40,202 nucleotides of DNA from contig CADAKW010000008.1 of NCBI GenBank assembly GCA_902788645.1, forward strand, positions 1 to 40,202, in the 5' to 3' direction. Made by a program: the position numbers and the translations under genes. The DNA is from an uncultured Lachnospiraceae bacterium. Lineage in GTDB: Bacteria; Bacillota; Clostridia; Lachnospirales; Lachnospiraceae. The notes beneath the pieces were generated by a model. That model had not been told where the DNA came from. It saw only the letters and a list, made by a program, of their open reading frames with translations, and ran no database searches. This document shows, in pieces, positions 8,216 through 17,189 of the stretch. Position 1 is the stretch's first letter, and every line of letters begins with the position of its first letter.

Positions 8216-10008
8216 TCTCCCATATCCTCCGGCATAACGGTTCCATCACTGCAGATAATAGATGTCACCTGAATATTTCCTCCCAGGCTGCTATAGGACG
8301 GCACCAGGGATTTCCATTCTTCTTTTGTTCCTCCATAAGATATCTCCGATAATCCGTCGGATAAATTAAAAACGCTGTCTCCAAGTTTTTCCACTGCTGC
8401 AGGAATATAAAATACTTCCATTGACCGGCAATTCTGAAAAGCTTCCATTCCAATCTCCTGCAGACTGCTGTCCTTGCCGATCTCCACCTGGCTCAGATAA
8501 ATACAGCGGCTAAAAGCACGATCTCCGATCGTCTGTACACTGTCAGGTATGACAATCTGCTGCAGACCGGCATTTTCAAATGCTCCTGCACGGATCTCTT
8601 TCAAACTGTCCGGAAGCGTTATCTCCTTTAATGCCGGTACCGTGCTGCTAAACATCGATCCCTTAAATGCTCCTTCTCCGATCACTTCTGTTCCCTGCTC
8701 CACATCATAGCTTTCCTGATCTGCTCCTATGCAGTGATACAGCAATATTTTTCCATCTGCTGTATATAAAGCAGTTCCATCCGTCTTCAGATATGGATTT
8801 CCGGAAGCAACCCCGATCTGCTGTAATGCATTCATATTATAGAACGGCTCTGTATCCAATTCCTCTCCGTAACAAAAGCCTCTCACTGTAGAAGAAAGTG
8901 TAACCTTTGTCAACATTTCACAATCCTCTAAAATACTATCCATATACTCAATGCCCTCCGGCACATCAAAGCTTTCCAACGAAGTACAATAACCAAATGC
9001 ATTTCCTTCGATTTTTTGCACCGTCCCCTGAAATTCTACTTTGTTTAATGCAGTACATCCATAAAATGCATTCGCCTCAATTAATTCCATTCCACCCGGC
9101 AGTGTGATCCCGGTAAGCCCGGTACAGTTGCCAAATGCCGACTGCCCGATATTTTTTATCCGGCTTCCAAAATTCACATTCTGCAGATCACCGCATCCTT
9201 CAAATGCACTCTTACCAATTCTTTCTACATTTTTCAGTTCTACACTTTTCAACGCATATGCGGAATTAAAAACACCATCTCCAATCTCCTTCAGACTTTC
9301 CGGTGCAATAAACTCCTCCAGATCCGACGCATGAAATACATAAAAAAGCTTTTCTTTTCCTTTACTGTAACACCCCATGGAATCCGCCTCAAGATATGGA
9401 TTATCCTCAGAAATCACAACCTCCTCCAAAGCATCACACTCCTGAATGCCACCTGTGAGCTCTTTTAACGAATTTGGAAAATAAACTTTCTTCAGGGAAA
9501 GGCATCCTGCAATCCTGTTGCCAAGATCTTCAATCCCCTCCGGAAGATGAAGCTCCGCCAACGACTCACATCCGGCAAATGTATTATCGCCACAATAATC
9601 CAGTGTTTCCGGTAATGTTAACTTTGCAAGGCTGTAACAGTTCTTAAAGGCATCCCTGCCAATTTCCCGAACCTGATCCGGAACGGAAATACTCTCAACA
9701 ATGGAATTTCCTAAAAACGCCTGTGGTTCAATACATCTGACATCTTCCGATATTTTTACATCCGTTTGCGTACCGCCTGAGAACCAGTAGATCAGATTTC
9801 TGCCTTCTTTACTATACAACGCATTTTCATCTGCCTGATACCATGGATTTTCTGATGCAACCTCCACCTTTTGTAATGCAGTATCTTTATTAAAAATGCA
9901 CTCACTGCGTTCTGCCGGATTTTCTGCATTCTCCGTCACAAGCTTTAATGAAGCCGGTATAGAAATTGTCTGAAGCTTTTTGCAGCTGCTGACTGCTGCT
10001 ACAGCCAT
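8212..10008 (-). CDS. BspA-like leucine-rich-repeat surface protein, 5'-truncated
   Basis: A 598-residue product from the first usable ATG, made almost entirely of LRR_5 (BspA/Treponema-type) repeats of about 23 residues, e.g. IREIGRDAFKNCYSLAKLTL-like units, alternating with segments of the type NPWYQADENALYSKEGRNLI. Such proteins are exported and bind host or matrix proteins, yet there is no signal peptide here. The reading frame stays open upstream to 10209 and still encodes LRR-type protein (INGLSSTGKEEEELNVPAEI, then SISEGVKEM) with no start codon behind a ribosome binding site. The true 5' end is therefore missing at the junction near 10,170. The TGA overlaps the next gene's ATG by 4 nt. 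As it stands the product would be cytosolic or unexpressed. Confidence 0.85.
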   Translation of the reverse strand: MAVAAVSSCKKLQTISIPASLKLVTENAENPAERSECIFNKDTALQKVEVASENPWYQADENALYSKEGRNLIYWFSGGTQTDVKISEDVRCIEPQAFLGNSIVESISVPDQVREIGRDAFKNCYSLAKLTLPETLDYCGDNTFAGCESLAELHLPEGIEDLGNRIAGCLSLKKVYFPNSLKELTGGIQECDALEEVVISEDNPYLEADSMGCYSKGKEKLFYVFHASDLEEFIAPESLKEIGDGVFNSAYALKSVELKNVERIGKSAFEGCGDLQNVNFGSRIKNIGQSAFGNCTGLTGITLPGGMELIEANAFYGCTALNKVEFQGTVQKIEGNAFGYCTSLESFDVPEGIEYMDSILEDCEMLTKVTLSSTVRGFCYGEELDTEPFYNMNALQQIGVASGNPYLKTDGTALYTADGKILLYHCIGADQESYDVEQGTEVIGEGAFKGSMFSSTVPALKEITLPDSLKEIRAGAFENAGLQQIVIPDSVQTIGDRAFSRCIYLSQVEIGKDSSLQEIGMEAFQNCRSMEVFYIPAAVEKLGDSVFNLSDGLSEISYGGTKEEWKSLVPSYSSLGGNIQVTSIICSDGTVMPEDMGE

Positions 10009-10173
10009 CTCTTTTACACCTTCTGAGATGCTCAGTCTTTGCAGATCTGCCGCTCCATTGATCGCATTATTCTTTACTGCATATACAGGAATTCCGTCAA
10101 TTTCTGCCGGAACGTTCAGTTCTTCTTCCTCCTTGCCGGTACTGCTAAGCCCATTGATCCTTGCATATATAAG
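10009..10173. other. Head-to-head junction of two 5'-truncated LRR genes
   Basis: On the minus strand, codons from about 10170 down to 10009 continue the LRR protein above (IYARINGLSSTGKEEEE, then IDGIPVYAVKNNAINGAADL). On the plus strand the downstream LRR gene becomes recognisable at about 10174. There is therefore no intergenic space: two divergent exported-protein genes abut with neither promoter, ribosome binding site nor signal peptide. A deletion of the shared divergent promoter region, or an assembly collapse there, explains this most simply. Confidence 0.75.
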
Positions 10174-13032
10174 ATGAACTCTGCTGCCGCAGCAAAGACT
10201 ACAGCAGGTTCATATACTGTCAAGGCGGACAGCCGTACAAAAAAGGCTCTTTCTGTAACAAAGACAGTTTCTACAGAAACCGAAACAGCTGCCAGCTATG
10301 CAGCCGGTGAAACTTCTTACAATGATGAAGAGTGTCAGGCATCTTACACCTTCATTCCAAATGGGGAAAAGGCGACCCTTACATCCTATATTCCGGATAA
10401 TCCAGTCGGCGATATCGTCATGCCGGACTACGTCACAGACGGCACCAGTCGATACAAGATCACTGCGATTCAAAAAAATTGCCTTTCCGATCCTTCCGGA
10501 AATATTACATCGATCACACTTCCAATGTACACCACATCCTGTAAGGACTCCTGGTATAATGCATCAAACTGCCAGACACTTCTCCTGAAAGAAGGTGCTC
10601 TTGAGGTTCCTGAGCAACTCGGAGGCAACATTGAAAATTCCACTGTCACCACAGTTGTCCTTCCTGACACGGTAAAAACCATAGGTCAACATGCATTTGG
10701 GAATATGTCACTTCTTTCTGCCATCGTCACTCCTGAGGAATGGCAGGAGCATCAGGAAACCGGAACACCCCTTTCCACCGAAGTGAATCTTCCTTCCATC
10801 ACTTCCATCAGCGGTTCGGGTGCTTTTAAGGGCTGCGCCAGTCTGGTAACAATAACCATGGATCATTTGACCGTTGCTCCTAGTAGTACCTTTGCCAAAT
10901 GTTCCTCTCTAACGAAAATTTCTTTAAAATCCGCTACAGATTTAGGATATAATTGTTTCGGTGGTTGTCACTCATTAACAAGTATTTCCTGTCCACAACT
11001 TAAAACAGCAGATGTTTGTTTTTATGACTGTACCTCATTATCAGAGCTGGTTATTCCTAAAACTTTCACTAAATTTTTGGGTAAAACAATGGATTCCGCA
11101 AGTATTGATGTTATCAATTCTTCAATCACTTCGAATAGTAACACCGGCGAAAGACGATGTATCCCTCATGTCATTGTAGAAGACGGAACTCAGAAACTCT
11201 CACAGGTTGAGTTCTATATGAGTGATGCATCCATTGATCTCCCAGCCAGTATTACTGAGCTTGGATCCAACTGCTTCTGGGATTATTGGGGTCAGGAGCT
11301 TGTTCTTCCTCCAAACCTGGAGGTAATTGGTTCTTCCGCACTAAAGGTAAATACCGATAAATGTACCATCAAAGCACCGGCAGGTTCTGCCACTGCAGCA
11401 CTTCTTGACAGCAAAAATATCGGATACGAATCCGTTGATCCTGCCGATTATGACCAGTATCATTACTCCTTCACTCTTTCCGCAGGCACAGAGGAAGAAA
11501 CTGATGTATCGGAAACGTATACCGGCGGCACAACTGTCACAATTCCGGCAAATCCTTTCGACGATCAGGACGGTTCCCGGGAATTTGCCGGATGGAGCGA
11601 CGGTACTACCACTTATCAGCCGGGAGAAACGATCACTATGCCGTTCCATTCCCTTACGCTGACAGCCCAGTGGAATCATTATTACAGCATTGAGTGCACC
11701 TATGATAACAAGTCCGGTGCCATTGCTTTCCGGGACGACAACGGATTAGCACTGGATCCAAAGAAAATTCCTGCAGGCACAAACGTCAATATCACCTTCA
11801 CTCCACGTAACAAATACGTACTGTGTCATGTTTATGTGGGCGAAACGGAGGTGCTGACACCGGATAATACTTATCGCATCATCGACATTTCTTCAAACAT
11901 GAGCTTATCAGCAGCATTTAAAAAGTACAACACGATCACCGGCGAGGATCCTCTTCAGCTTACTCTTGACAGTGACGATGATACGCTCTTAAATTACACA
12001 GCACTGGAGGATGGTATCATCACATACAACAACCTTTCCCCGGAGCTTATGGGAATGTACGAGGAAGACGGTGCTTATTATCTGTATGGTATTCAGACAG
12101 GTTCCGGTCAGCTTGAGGTAAAATCATCTGAGACAGAAAGCTATGCTGCCACCTCAAAAACTGTTACAGTAAATATCGTTGAAGCTGAGGCATCCCAGTC
12201 TCCAAGTGTTGAGCCGTCTCAGTCTCCGAGTGTTGAGCCGTCCCAGTCTCCGAGTGTTGAGCCGTCTGAAACACCGGCTGCCGGTCCTTCTATGAAACCA
12301 ACCGCAGAGCCGTCAGCTGTTCCATCTTTAGAGCCATCAGTTGTACCGTCTATAGAGCCGTCGGTTGTACCATCAGTTGTACCATCTCTGGAGCCGTCAA
12401 CTGTGCCGTCGGTAGCACCAACTGCGGAACCATCTACAAAACCATCAATCGAGCCATCTGCAAACCCACAGGAAACGCAGAAGCCGCATGTTTCACAACA
12501 GCCTCAGGAAACACAAAAGCCCGGTGCTTCACAACAGCCTCAGGAAACCAAAAAGCCCGGTGCTTCACAGCAGCCTCAGGAAACCAAAAAGCCTGCTACT
12601 TCACAACAGCCTCAGACTACTACTACACCAAACACAACGCAGACTCCTTCTGTTCCAAAGCAACCACAGACCACTAAGGATCCAACAAAGATTGCACAGG
12701 CTGCTCATAAAAACAATACAACTATCACTAATGTCACTACAAACACAAAAATTACAAGTATCGAAAAAGAAGCTTATGCAAACTGCAAAAAGCTCAAGTC
12801 CGTTGTAATTGGAAAAAATGTAAAAAGCATCAGAACAAAAGCATTCTACAACTGTAAGAGTCTGAAGAAGATTGTGATCAAATCAAAAAAACTACAGTCC
12901 ATTGGCAAAGATGCCTTTAAAAGAATCTCTGCAAAAGCCGTGATCATTGTACCGGCATCAAAATTCAAGTCATACAAGAAAATGCTGAAAAAGTCCGGTC
13001 TTGCAAAAACCGTAAAGATCAAAAAAGCATAA
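10174..13032 (+). CDS. LRR protein with InlB-type repeat and proline-rich linker, 5'-truncated
   Basis: A frame of 952 residues from the ATG at 10174, the last start before clear homology. The frame is open further upstream to 10039, but that part is antisense to the neighbouring gene. It opens MNSAAAAKTTAGSYTVKADS, which looks like the residues just after a signal-peptide cleavage site; the signal peptide and a ribosome binding site are absent. In order: LRR_5 repeats (about 60-425); an InlB B-repeat-like domain near residues 430-500 (EFAGWSDGTTTYQPGETITM, then LTLTAQW); a second beta-rich domain; a repetitive Pro/Ser/Glu linker (about 675-830); and a C-terminal LRR cap ending in VPASKFKSYKKMLKKSG. 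It is probably a secreted adhesin-like protein that is now defective. Confidence 0.82.
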   Translation: MNSAAAAKTTAGSYTVKADSRTKKALSVTKTVSTETETAASYAAGETSYNDEECQASYTFIPNGEKATLTSYIPDNPVGDIVMPDYVTDGTSRYKITAIQKNCLSDPSGNITSITLPMYTTSCKDSWYNASNCQTLLLKEGALEVPEQLGGNIENSTVTTVVLPDTVKTIGQHAFGNMSLLSAIVTPEEWQEHQETGTPLSTEVNLPSITSISGSGAFKGCASLVTITMDHLTVAPSSTFAKCSSLTKISLKSATDLGYNCFGGCHSLTSISCPQLKTADVCFYDCTSLSELVIPKTFTKFLGKTMDSASIDVINSSITSNSNTGERRCIPHVIVEDGTQKLSQVEFYMSDASIDLPASITELGSNCFWDYWGQELVLPPNLEVIGSSALKVNTDKCTIKAPAGSATAALLDSKNIGYESVDPADYDQYHYSFTLSAGTEEETDVSETYTGGTTVTIPANPFDDQDGSREFAGWSDGTTTYQPGETITMPFHSLTLTAQWNHYYSIECTYDNKSGAIAFRDDNGLALDPKKIPAGTNVNITFTPRNKYVLCHVYVGETEVLTPDNTYRIIDISSNMSLSAAFKKYNTITGEDPLQLTLDSDDDTLLNYTALEDGIITYNNLSPELMGMYEEDGAYYLYGIQTGSGQLEVKSSETESYAATSKTVTVNIVEAEASQSPSVEPSQSPSVEPSQSPSVEPSETPAAGPSMKPTAEPSAVPSLEPSVVPSIEPSVVPSVVPSLEPSTVPSVAPTAEPSTKPSIEPSANPQETQKPHVSQQPQETQKPGASQQPQETKKPGASQQPQETKKPATSQQPQTTTTPNTTQTPSVPKQPQTTKDPTKIAQAAHKNNTTITNVTTNTKITSIEKEAYANCKKLKSVVIGKNVKSIRTKAFYNCKSLKKIVIKSKKLQSIGKDAFKRISAKAVIIVPASKFKSYKKMLKKSGLAKTVKIKKA
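12196..12267 (+). repeat. Three tandem 24-bp coding repeats
   Basis: Three nearly identical units starting CAGTCTCC at 12196, 12220 and 12244, encoding SQSPSVEP-type octapeptides. The first two units each differ from the third by one base. They are part of the extended Pro/Ser linker of the LRR protein. Copy number may vary between strains. Confidence 0.9.
12470..12615 (+). repeat. Tandem 36-bp coding repeats in the LRR-protein linker
   Basis: Three full 36-bp units (12495-12530, 12531-12566, 12567-12602) flanked by partial copies encode QPQETKKPGAS-type dodecapeptides. This is a low-complexity spacer, with Lys in each unit, between the beta-rich domains and the C-terminal LRR cap. Confidence 0.88.
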
Positions 13033-13073
13033 CACAAAGAATATATAACCATTCACAAGAAAGGAATTTATAA

Positions 13074-13418
13074 ATGAAAAAACAAACAATCAGGATGTAT
13101 ACAAAAAAACTGCTTGCTTGTACGCTGACAGCCGCAATGGTTGTTAGTGGTGCAGCCGCAGTTCCTGCACAAGCAGCAAAAAAACCTGCTTTAAATAAAA
13201 CATCTCTATCTCTCAAGCAGGGTGCAAGTTATCAATTAAAATTAAAGAATATACAAAAAGGAAAAAAAGCAAAAAAACTGCAAAGGTCACCTGGAAAAGT
13301 TCAAAAAAGACTGTCGCATCGGTTTCCTCCAAAGGAAAAGTCACGGCACGCCGGGCCGGCTCTGCAAAGATCACTGCTTCCTGTAATGGTAAGAAATACA
13401 TCTGTCGTGTCAAAGTAA
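13074..13418 (+). CDS. LRR surface protein, 5' fragment (zero-frame ORF before a frameshift)
   Basis: The 114-residue zero-frame ORF is the start of the gene that continues at 13277-14920. It begins with a clear signal peptide (LLACTLTAAMVVSGAAAVPA, then QAA) and the first half of an Ig-like Big_2 domain (ALNKTSLSLKQGASYQLKLK). After residue 68 (KKAKK) the frame leaves the homologous reading and the sequence becomes an arginine/proline-rich tail with no domain character, ending at 13418. The ATG has AAAGGA 8-9 nt upstream and lies 41 bp after the preceding LRR gene. If no frameshifting occurs, only this short secreted peptide is made. Confidence 0.7.
   Translation: MKKQTIRMYTKKLLACTLTAAMVVSGAAAVPAQAAKKPALNKTSLSLKQGASYQLKLKNIQKGKKAKKLQRSPGKVQKRLSHRFPPKEKSRHAGPALQRSLLPVMVRNTSVVSK
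13262..13280 (+). other. Two A7 runs; possible -1 slippery site or phase-variable tract
   Basis: Runs of seven A at 13262-13268 and 13271-13277 lie in the zero frame as GGA AAA AAA GCA AAA AAA CTG. The second is a heptamer A AAA AAA in the register required for -1 slippage. A -1 slip there gives ACT GCA AAG GTC next, exactly the frame that completes the Ig-like domain. An SD-like AAAGGA (13257-13262) lies 8 nt upstream. One missing A in either run, from mutation or sequencing error, would look the same. Confidence 0.6.
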
Positions 13419-14920
13419 AAGGTACATCATCCACAAAGCCACATGCAGATAAAAAACCTCAGGCAACCAAAAAGCCTTCAGCGACCAGAACGCCTTCCTC
13501 TCCGGAGCCGACAAAGACTCCGATCGAGTCTCATTCTCCGGCACCGGGTGAGGCAATATTAACCTACGATGATGAAAAAACCACTGTTACCGGTGTAACA
13601 AATCCGGAAACGGCGACCAGCGCTTATATTCCGGAAGGAGTCACCGAGATCGGAAGCTTTGCATTTGAAAACTGTGAAAAGATTGAATCCATCTCACTTC
13701 CAAGTACATTGAAGTATATCAATTATTCAGCATTCAATAGCTGCAGCAGTTTAAAAACTGTCTCTATTCCGGCAAGTGTGATTGAAATTGACAGCAATGC
13801 ATTCAAATTTTGCAGCAGCTTATCCACAGTAACTCTTCCGGAAGGAATCAAAACCATCAATGAGAGTACCTTTGAATATTGCAGTAATCTGACGTCGATC
13901 AACATCCCGGGAAGTATCACATCTATTGACAATGATGCTTTCTCCGGCTGCACAAGTCTTAGTGATCTGACCATCCCGGACAGCGTGACATCTATTGAAG
14001 AAAATGCATTTTCCGGAGTACAGAATGTAATCTGCAGTGGTGACGATTCTTATGGTGCCAAAAATCATAATGCTTATCCTGACGAAAACGGATTTGTTTA
14101 TGATTCCTCCGATAAAACAGCTCTTCTGGGCGTACGTACCAACACTGTTGGAAGCGTTTCCATTCCAGACAGTGTGACCACGATCGGATCCTACGCATTT
14201 TATTTCTGTCTGGATGTAACAGATGTAAATATTCCGGACAGTGTGACCACGATCAAAAACAATGCCTTTGATAACTGTAACGGACTGACAAACATCGCAA
14301 TTCCCGACAGCGTCACTACACTGGATAATTACGCATTATCAGGCTGTATGAATCTCCGGTCTGTCACGCTTCCACAGGGGCTAACCTCGATTAGTGAATG
14401 TCTTCTTTCCGGCTGCTCCAGTCTTAACAATGTTGTGCTTCCAAACGGGGTAACAACCATTGAAACTTCTGCATTCAACGGATGCTCTTCGTTAAGCTCC
14501 ATTGAGTTTCCGGAAAATCTCACCTCTCTGGGAGAATACAGCTTCAGTGATTCCGGATTTACCACTCTGACACTTCCAGACAGCATCCAAACCATCGGTA
14601 CCGGAGCTTTCTACTGCAGTAAACAGCTCACTTCTGTCACTCTGCCCAAGGGACTGACACAGATTAAGCCATATGTTTTTGCCGTGTGCGACAACCTGAT
14701 GGATATCAACATACCGAATGGTGTCACAAGTATTGGTTCCCATGCATTTTATAAGAGTACATCTCTGAAAAATGTAATCATACCGGACAGTGTGACCACG
14801 ATTGATGACTACGCCTTTTCCGGGGTGGACAAAGATACTGTTACCATTCCTGATACTGTCGTAAATCTGGATCCAACCGCATTCAAAGAGGAAGATGAGG
14901 ATTACGGCTGGGGCTGGTAA
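13277..14920 (+). CDS. LRR surface protein, 3' portion in the -1 frame
   Basis: Read from 13277, this frame is open for 547 residues and finishes the gene begun at 13074. It holds the second half of the Big_2 domain (VTWKSSKKTVASVSSKGKVT), a short Lys/Pro/Thr linker (KKPQATKKPSATRTPSSPEP) and then about 16 LRR_5 repeats with the recurrent core IPDSVTTI...AF..C..L. The first internal ATG is at 13709, inside the LRR array and without a good ribosome binding site. Fused to the 5' fragment, the protein would be about 615 residues with a signal peptide. Unlike the other LRR proteins here it has no terminal VPxxKxxxY cap and ends in an acidic tail (KEEDEDYGWGW). The hairpin at 14972-15012 follows. 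Confidence 0.8.
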   Translation, partial: TAKVTWKSSKKTVASVSSKGKVTARRAGSAKITASCNGKKYICRVKVKGTSSTKPHADKKPQATKKPSATRTPSSPEPTKTPIESHSPAPGEAILTYDDEKTTVTGVTNPETATSAYIPEGVTEIGSFAFENCEKIESISLPSTLKYINYSAFNSCSSLKTVSIPASVIEIDSNAFKFCSSLSTVTLPEGIKTINESTFEYCSNLTSINIPGSITSIDNDAFSGCTSLSDLTIPDSVTSIEENAFSGVQNVICSGDDSYGAKNHNAYPDENGFVYDSSDKTALLGVRTNTVGSVSIPDSVTTIGSYAFYFCLDVTDVNIPDSVTTIKNNAFDNCNGLTNIAIPDSVTTLDNYALSGCMNLRSVTLPQGLTSISECLLSGCSSLNNVVLPNGVTTIETSAFNGCSSLSSIEFPENLTSLGEYSFSDSGFTTLTLPDSIQTIGTGAFYCSKQLTSVTLPKGLTQIKPYVFAVCDNLMDINIPNGVTSIGSHAFYKSTSLKNVIIPDSVTTIDDYAFSGVDKDTVTIPDTVVNLDPTAFKEEDEDYGWGW

Positions 14921-14971
14921 GATCGGGCCTGCTTCAACCAAAAGAAAAAATACAAAAAAGTCATAAAACTG

Positions 14972-15012
14972 TACCGGCATTCCAACGTATTTCTTGGAAT
15001 GCCGGTATTTTT
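14972..15012. terminator. Intrinsic terminator between the LRR cluster and thrS
   Basis: A 14-bp stem (14972-14985 with 14994-15007, TACCGGCATTCCAA and its complement) with an 8-nt loop, followed on the plus strand by TTTTT. On the minus strand it is followed by AGTTTTATGA, so it may also end the thrS transcript. Confidence 0.9.
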
Positions 15013-15073
15013 ATGACCCTTGTTTTTAATTAATTACTTTTATAATATTGTTAAATACGATAGTACCCAAATA

Positions 15074-17062
15074 TTACTTCTTCTCATCCTCCGGAAGCTC
15101 CTTGCGGATCTCCTTTGTGCGGATCTCCTGACAGATATCATTGATAAAATCTGCCAGAGGCTTCTGACCCTCATCACCGGCAAAACGGCTGCGGACAGAA
15201 ACAAGACCAGCCTCTTCCTCCTTGCCGCCCACAACCAGCATATAAGGAAGTTTATCCATACGTGCCTCACGGATCTTGTAACCGATCTTCTCAGAACGTC
15301 CGTCAACGGTAGCATCGATGCCGTTCTTCTTAAGCTCTGCCAGCACACTCTCTGCATAGTCCATATACTTATCAGAGATTGGAAGTACACGAACCTGCTC
15401 CGGACAAAGCCATGTCGGGAACTTGCCTGCATACTTCTCGATCAGCCATGCAAGGGTACGCTCATAGCATCCCAGAGATGTTCTATGGATAATATAAGGA
15501 CGCTTCTTATCACCGTTCTGATCAATATAATACATATCAAAACGCTCAGACAGGAACATATCCAGCTGGATCGTGATCATGGTGTCCTCTTTTCCGTACA
15601 CGTTCTTTGCCTGAATATCAAGCTTCGGACCATAGAATGCAGCCTCTCCTGCCTCCTCGGTATATTCCATACCGATATCATCCAGGATCTCACGCATCGC
15701 ACCCTCTACACGATCCCACTCCTCGGCATCGCCGAGATATTTGTCCGGATGCTCCGGATCCCATTTGGACATACGATAAGTAACATCCTCTTCCAGTCCC
15801 AGTGTCTCCAGACAATATTTTGCCAGACGGACACAATTCTTAAACTCATCGGCAATCTGCTCCGGTGTACAGATCAGATGTCCCTCAGAGATCGTAAACT
15901 GACGGACACGGGTCAGACCATGCATCTCACCGGAATCCTCGTTACGGAACAGGGTAGATGTCTCACCCATACGATAAGGAAGATCACGGTATGATTTCTG
16001 ACGTGCCTTATATACATAATACTGGAATGGACAGGTCATTGGACGAAGGGCAAAGATATCGCGGCCGGAAACGCTGTTTCCGTTCTCGTCCTCATCATCC
16101 TCTCCCAGAAGGAACATTCCCTCTTTGTAATGACCCCAGTGATCAGAGATCTTATAAAGATCGGATTTTGCCATCAGAGGAGTACGGGTACGGACATAGC
16201 CCCACTCGTTGTCCTCCAGATCCTCGATCCAGCGCTGCAGCTTCTGGATCATCTTGGTTCCCTTTGGCATAAACAGCGGAAGTCCCTGGCCAATCACGTC
16301 AACAGTTGTAAACAGGTCCATATCACGGCCAAGCTTGTTGTGGTCACGGTTCTTAATGTCTGCCAGATACTCCAGATACTCCTCCAAATCTGCTTTCTTT
16401 GTATAAGCAGTACCGTAAATTCTGGTGAGCATCTTATTGTGCTCGTCTCCTCTCCAGTATGCTCCGGAAGAAGAAGTCAGCTTAAATGCCTTGATCGGCT
16501 TTGTACTCATAAGATGTGGTCCTGCACAGAACTCAATGAAATCGCCCTGCTGATAAAAGCTCAGCTCATCGGTATCCGGGTGCTCTTTGATCATCTCCAC
16601 CTTGTATGGCTCGTCTCTCTCTGTCATAAGCTTGACCGCCTCATCCTTTGACAAGGTATAACGTTCCAGACGGTCACCCTTTTTGATGATCTTCTTCATT
16701 TCCTTCTCGATGGCATCCAGTGCGTCACGGTCAAGACTTGGCATATCAAAATCGTAATAATATCCATTGTCAATTGCCGGTCCGATGGTCAGCTTTGCGT
16801 CCGGATAAAGATTTTTCACGGCCTGCGCCAGAACATGAGCACAGGTATGACGGTATGCTTTCTTTCCTGCATCGGAATCAAAGGTCAGAATATTTAAGGT
16901 ACAATCCTTGTCTACAATAGTACGAAGATCCTTTACCTCACCATCAATCTCTCCCACACATGCTACGCGTGCCAGTCCCTCACTGATATCAAGAGCGATA
17001 TCGTAGATGGACATTGGCTGGTCATACTCCTTAAAGGAGCCATCTTTTAATGTTACTTTCAT
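15074..17062 (-). CDS. thrS: Threonine--tRNA ligase
   Basis: A 662-residue class II aminoacyl-tRNA synthetase that charges tRNA-Thr. Domains in order: TGS (residues 1-62); editing domain with HTCAHVLAQA as its HxxxH site; catalytic core with TCPFQYYVYK, motif 2 (FRNEDSGEMHGLTRVRQF) and motif 3 (GCYERTLAWLI); and an anticodon-binding domain (DGRSEKIGYKIREAR). The zinc ligands of the family are present: Cys in TCP, His in EGHLIC, His in IHRTSLG. I place the start at the ATG at 17062 (MKVTLKDGS), which has AGAGGG 7 nt upstream. A longer frame to 17119 adds 19 residues without a ribosome binding site. Expression should be governed by the T-box leader. Confidence 0.96.
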   Translation of the reverse strand: MKVTLKDGSFKEYDQPMSIYDIALDISEGLARVACVGEIDGEVKDLRTIVDKDCTLNILTFDSDAGKKAYRHTCAHVLAQAVKNLYPDAKLTIGPAIDNGYYYDFDMPSLDRDALDAIEKEMKKIIKKGDRLERYTLSKDEAVKLMTERDEPYKVEMIKEHPDTDELSFYQQGDFIEFCAGPHLMSTKPIKAFKLTSSSGAYWRGDEHNKMLTRIYGTAYTKKADLEEYLEYLADIKNRDHNKLGRDMDLFTTVDVIGQGLPLFMPKGTKMIQKLQRWIEDLEDNEWGYVRTRTPLMAKSDLYKISDHWGHYKEGMFLLGEDDEDENGNSVSGRDIFALRPMTCPFQYYVYKARQKSYRDLPYRMGETSTLFRNEDSGEMHGLTRVRQFTISEGHLICTPEQIADEFKNCVRLAKYCLETLGLEEDVTYRMSKWDPEHPDKYLGDAEEWDRVEGAMREILDDIGMEYTEEAGEAAFYGPKLDIQAKNVYGKEDTMITIQLDMFLSERFDMYYIDQNGDKKRPYIIHRTSLGCYERTLAWLIEKYAGKFPTWLCPEQVRVLPISDKYMDYAESVLAELKKNGIDATVDGRSEKIGYKIREARMDKLPYMLVVGGKEEEAGLVSVRSRFAGDEGQKPLADFINDICQEIRTKEIRKELPEDEKK

Positions 17063-17189
17063 GATTTCCCTCTTTTCTGCGCTGCCACCTTTTACGAATC
17101 CCGGCGCAGCGCCCGCCATAGATCCGTCTTTGAATCTTTGTCAGAAGAAGACCGGCCGTTTCCTGATAAAATGAAAATCCTATGCACTC

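Noticed and set aside
10039..10173. Upstream extension of the plus-strand LRR frame to an ATG at 10039
   Set aside because: It is antisense to the minus-strand LRR coding sequence, has no signal-peptide character and no ribosome binding site; the recognisable protein begins at about 10174.
10150..10200. Invertible promoter switch at the LRR head-to-head junction
   Set aside because: No flanking inverted repeats and no recombinase gene are visible in the window; deletion or misassembly is simpler.
12196..12615. Regular short repeats that could suggest a CRISPR array
   Set aside because: Units are tandem without spacers, multiples of three, and stay in frame in the LRR-protein linker.
15020..15994. 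Long plus-strand open frame opposite thrS (and similar ones opposite malQ, dnaB and gdpP)
   Set aside because: These are antisense shadows of strongly conserved genes, with no ribosome binding site and no domain character.
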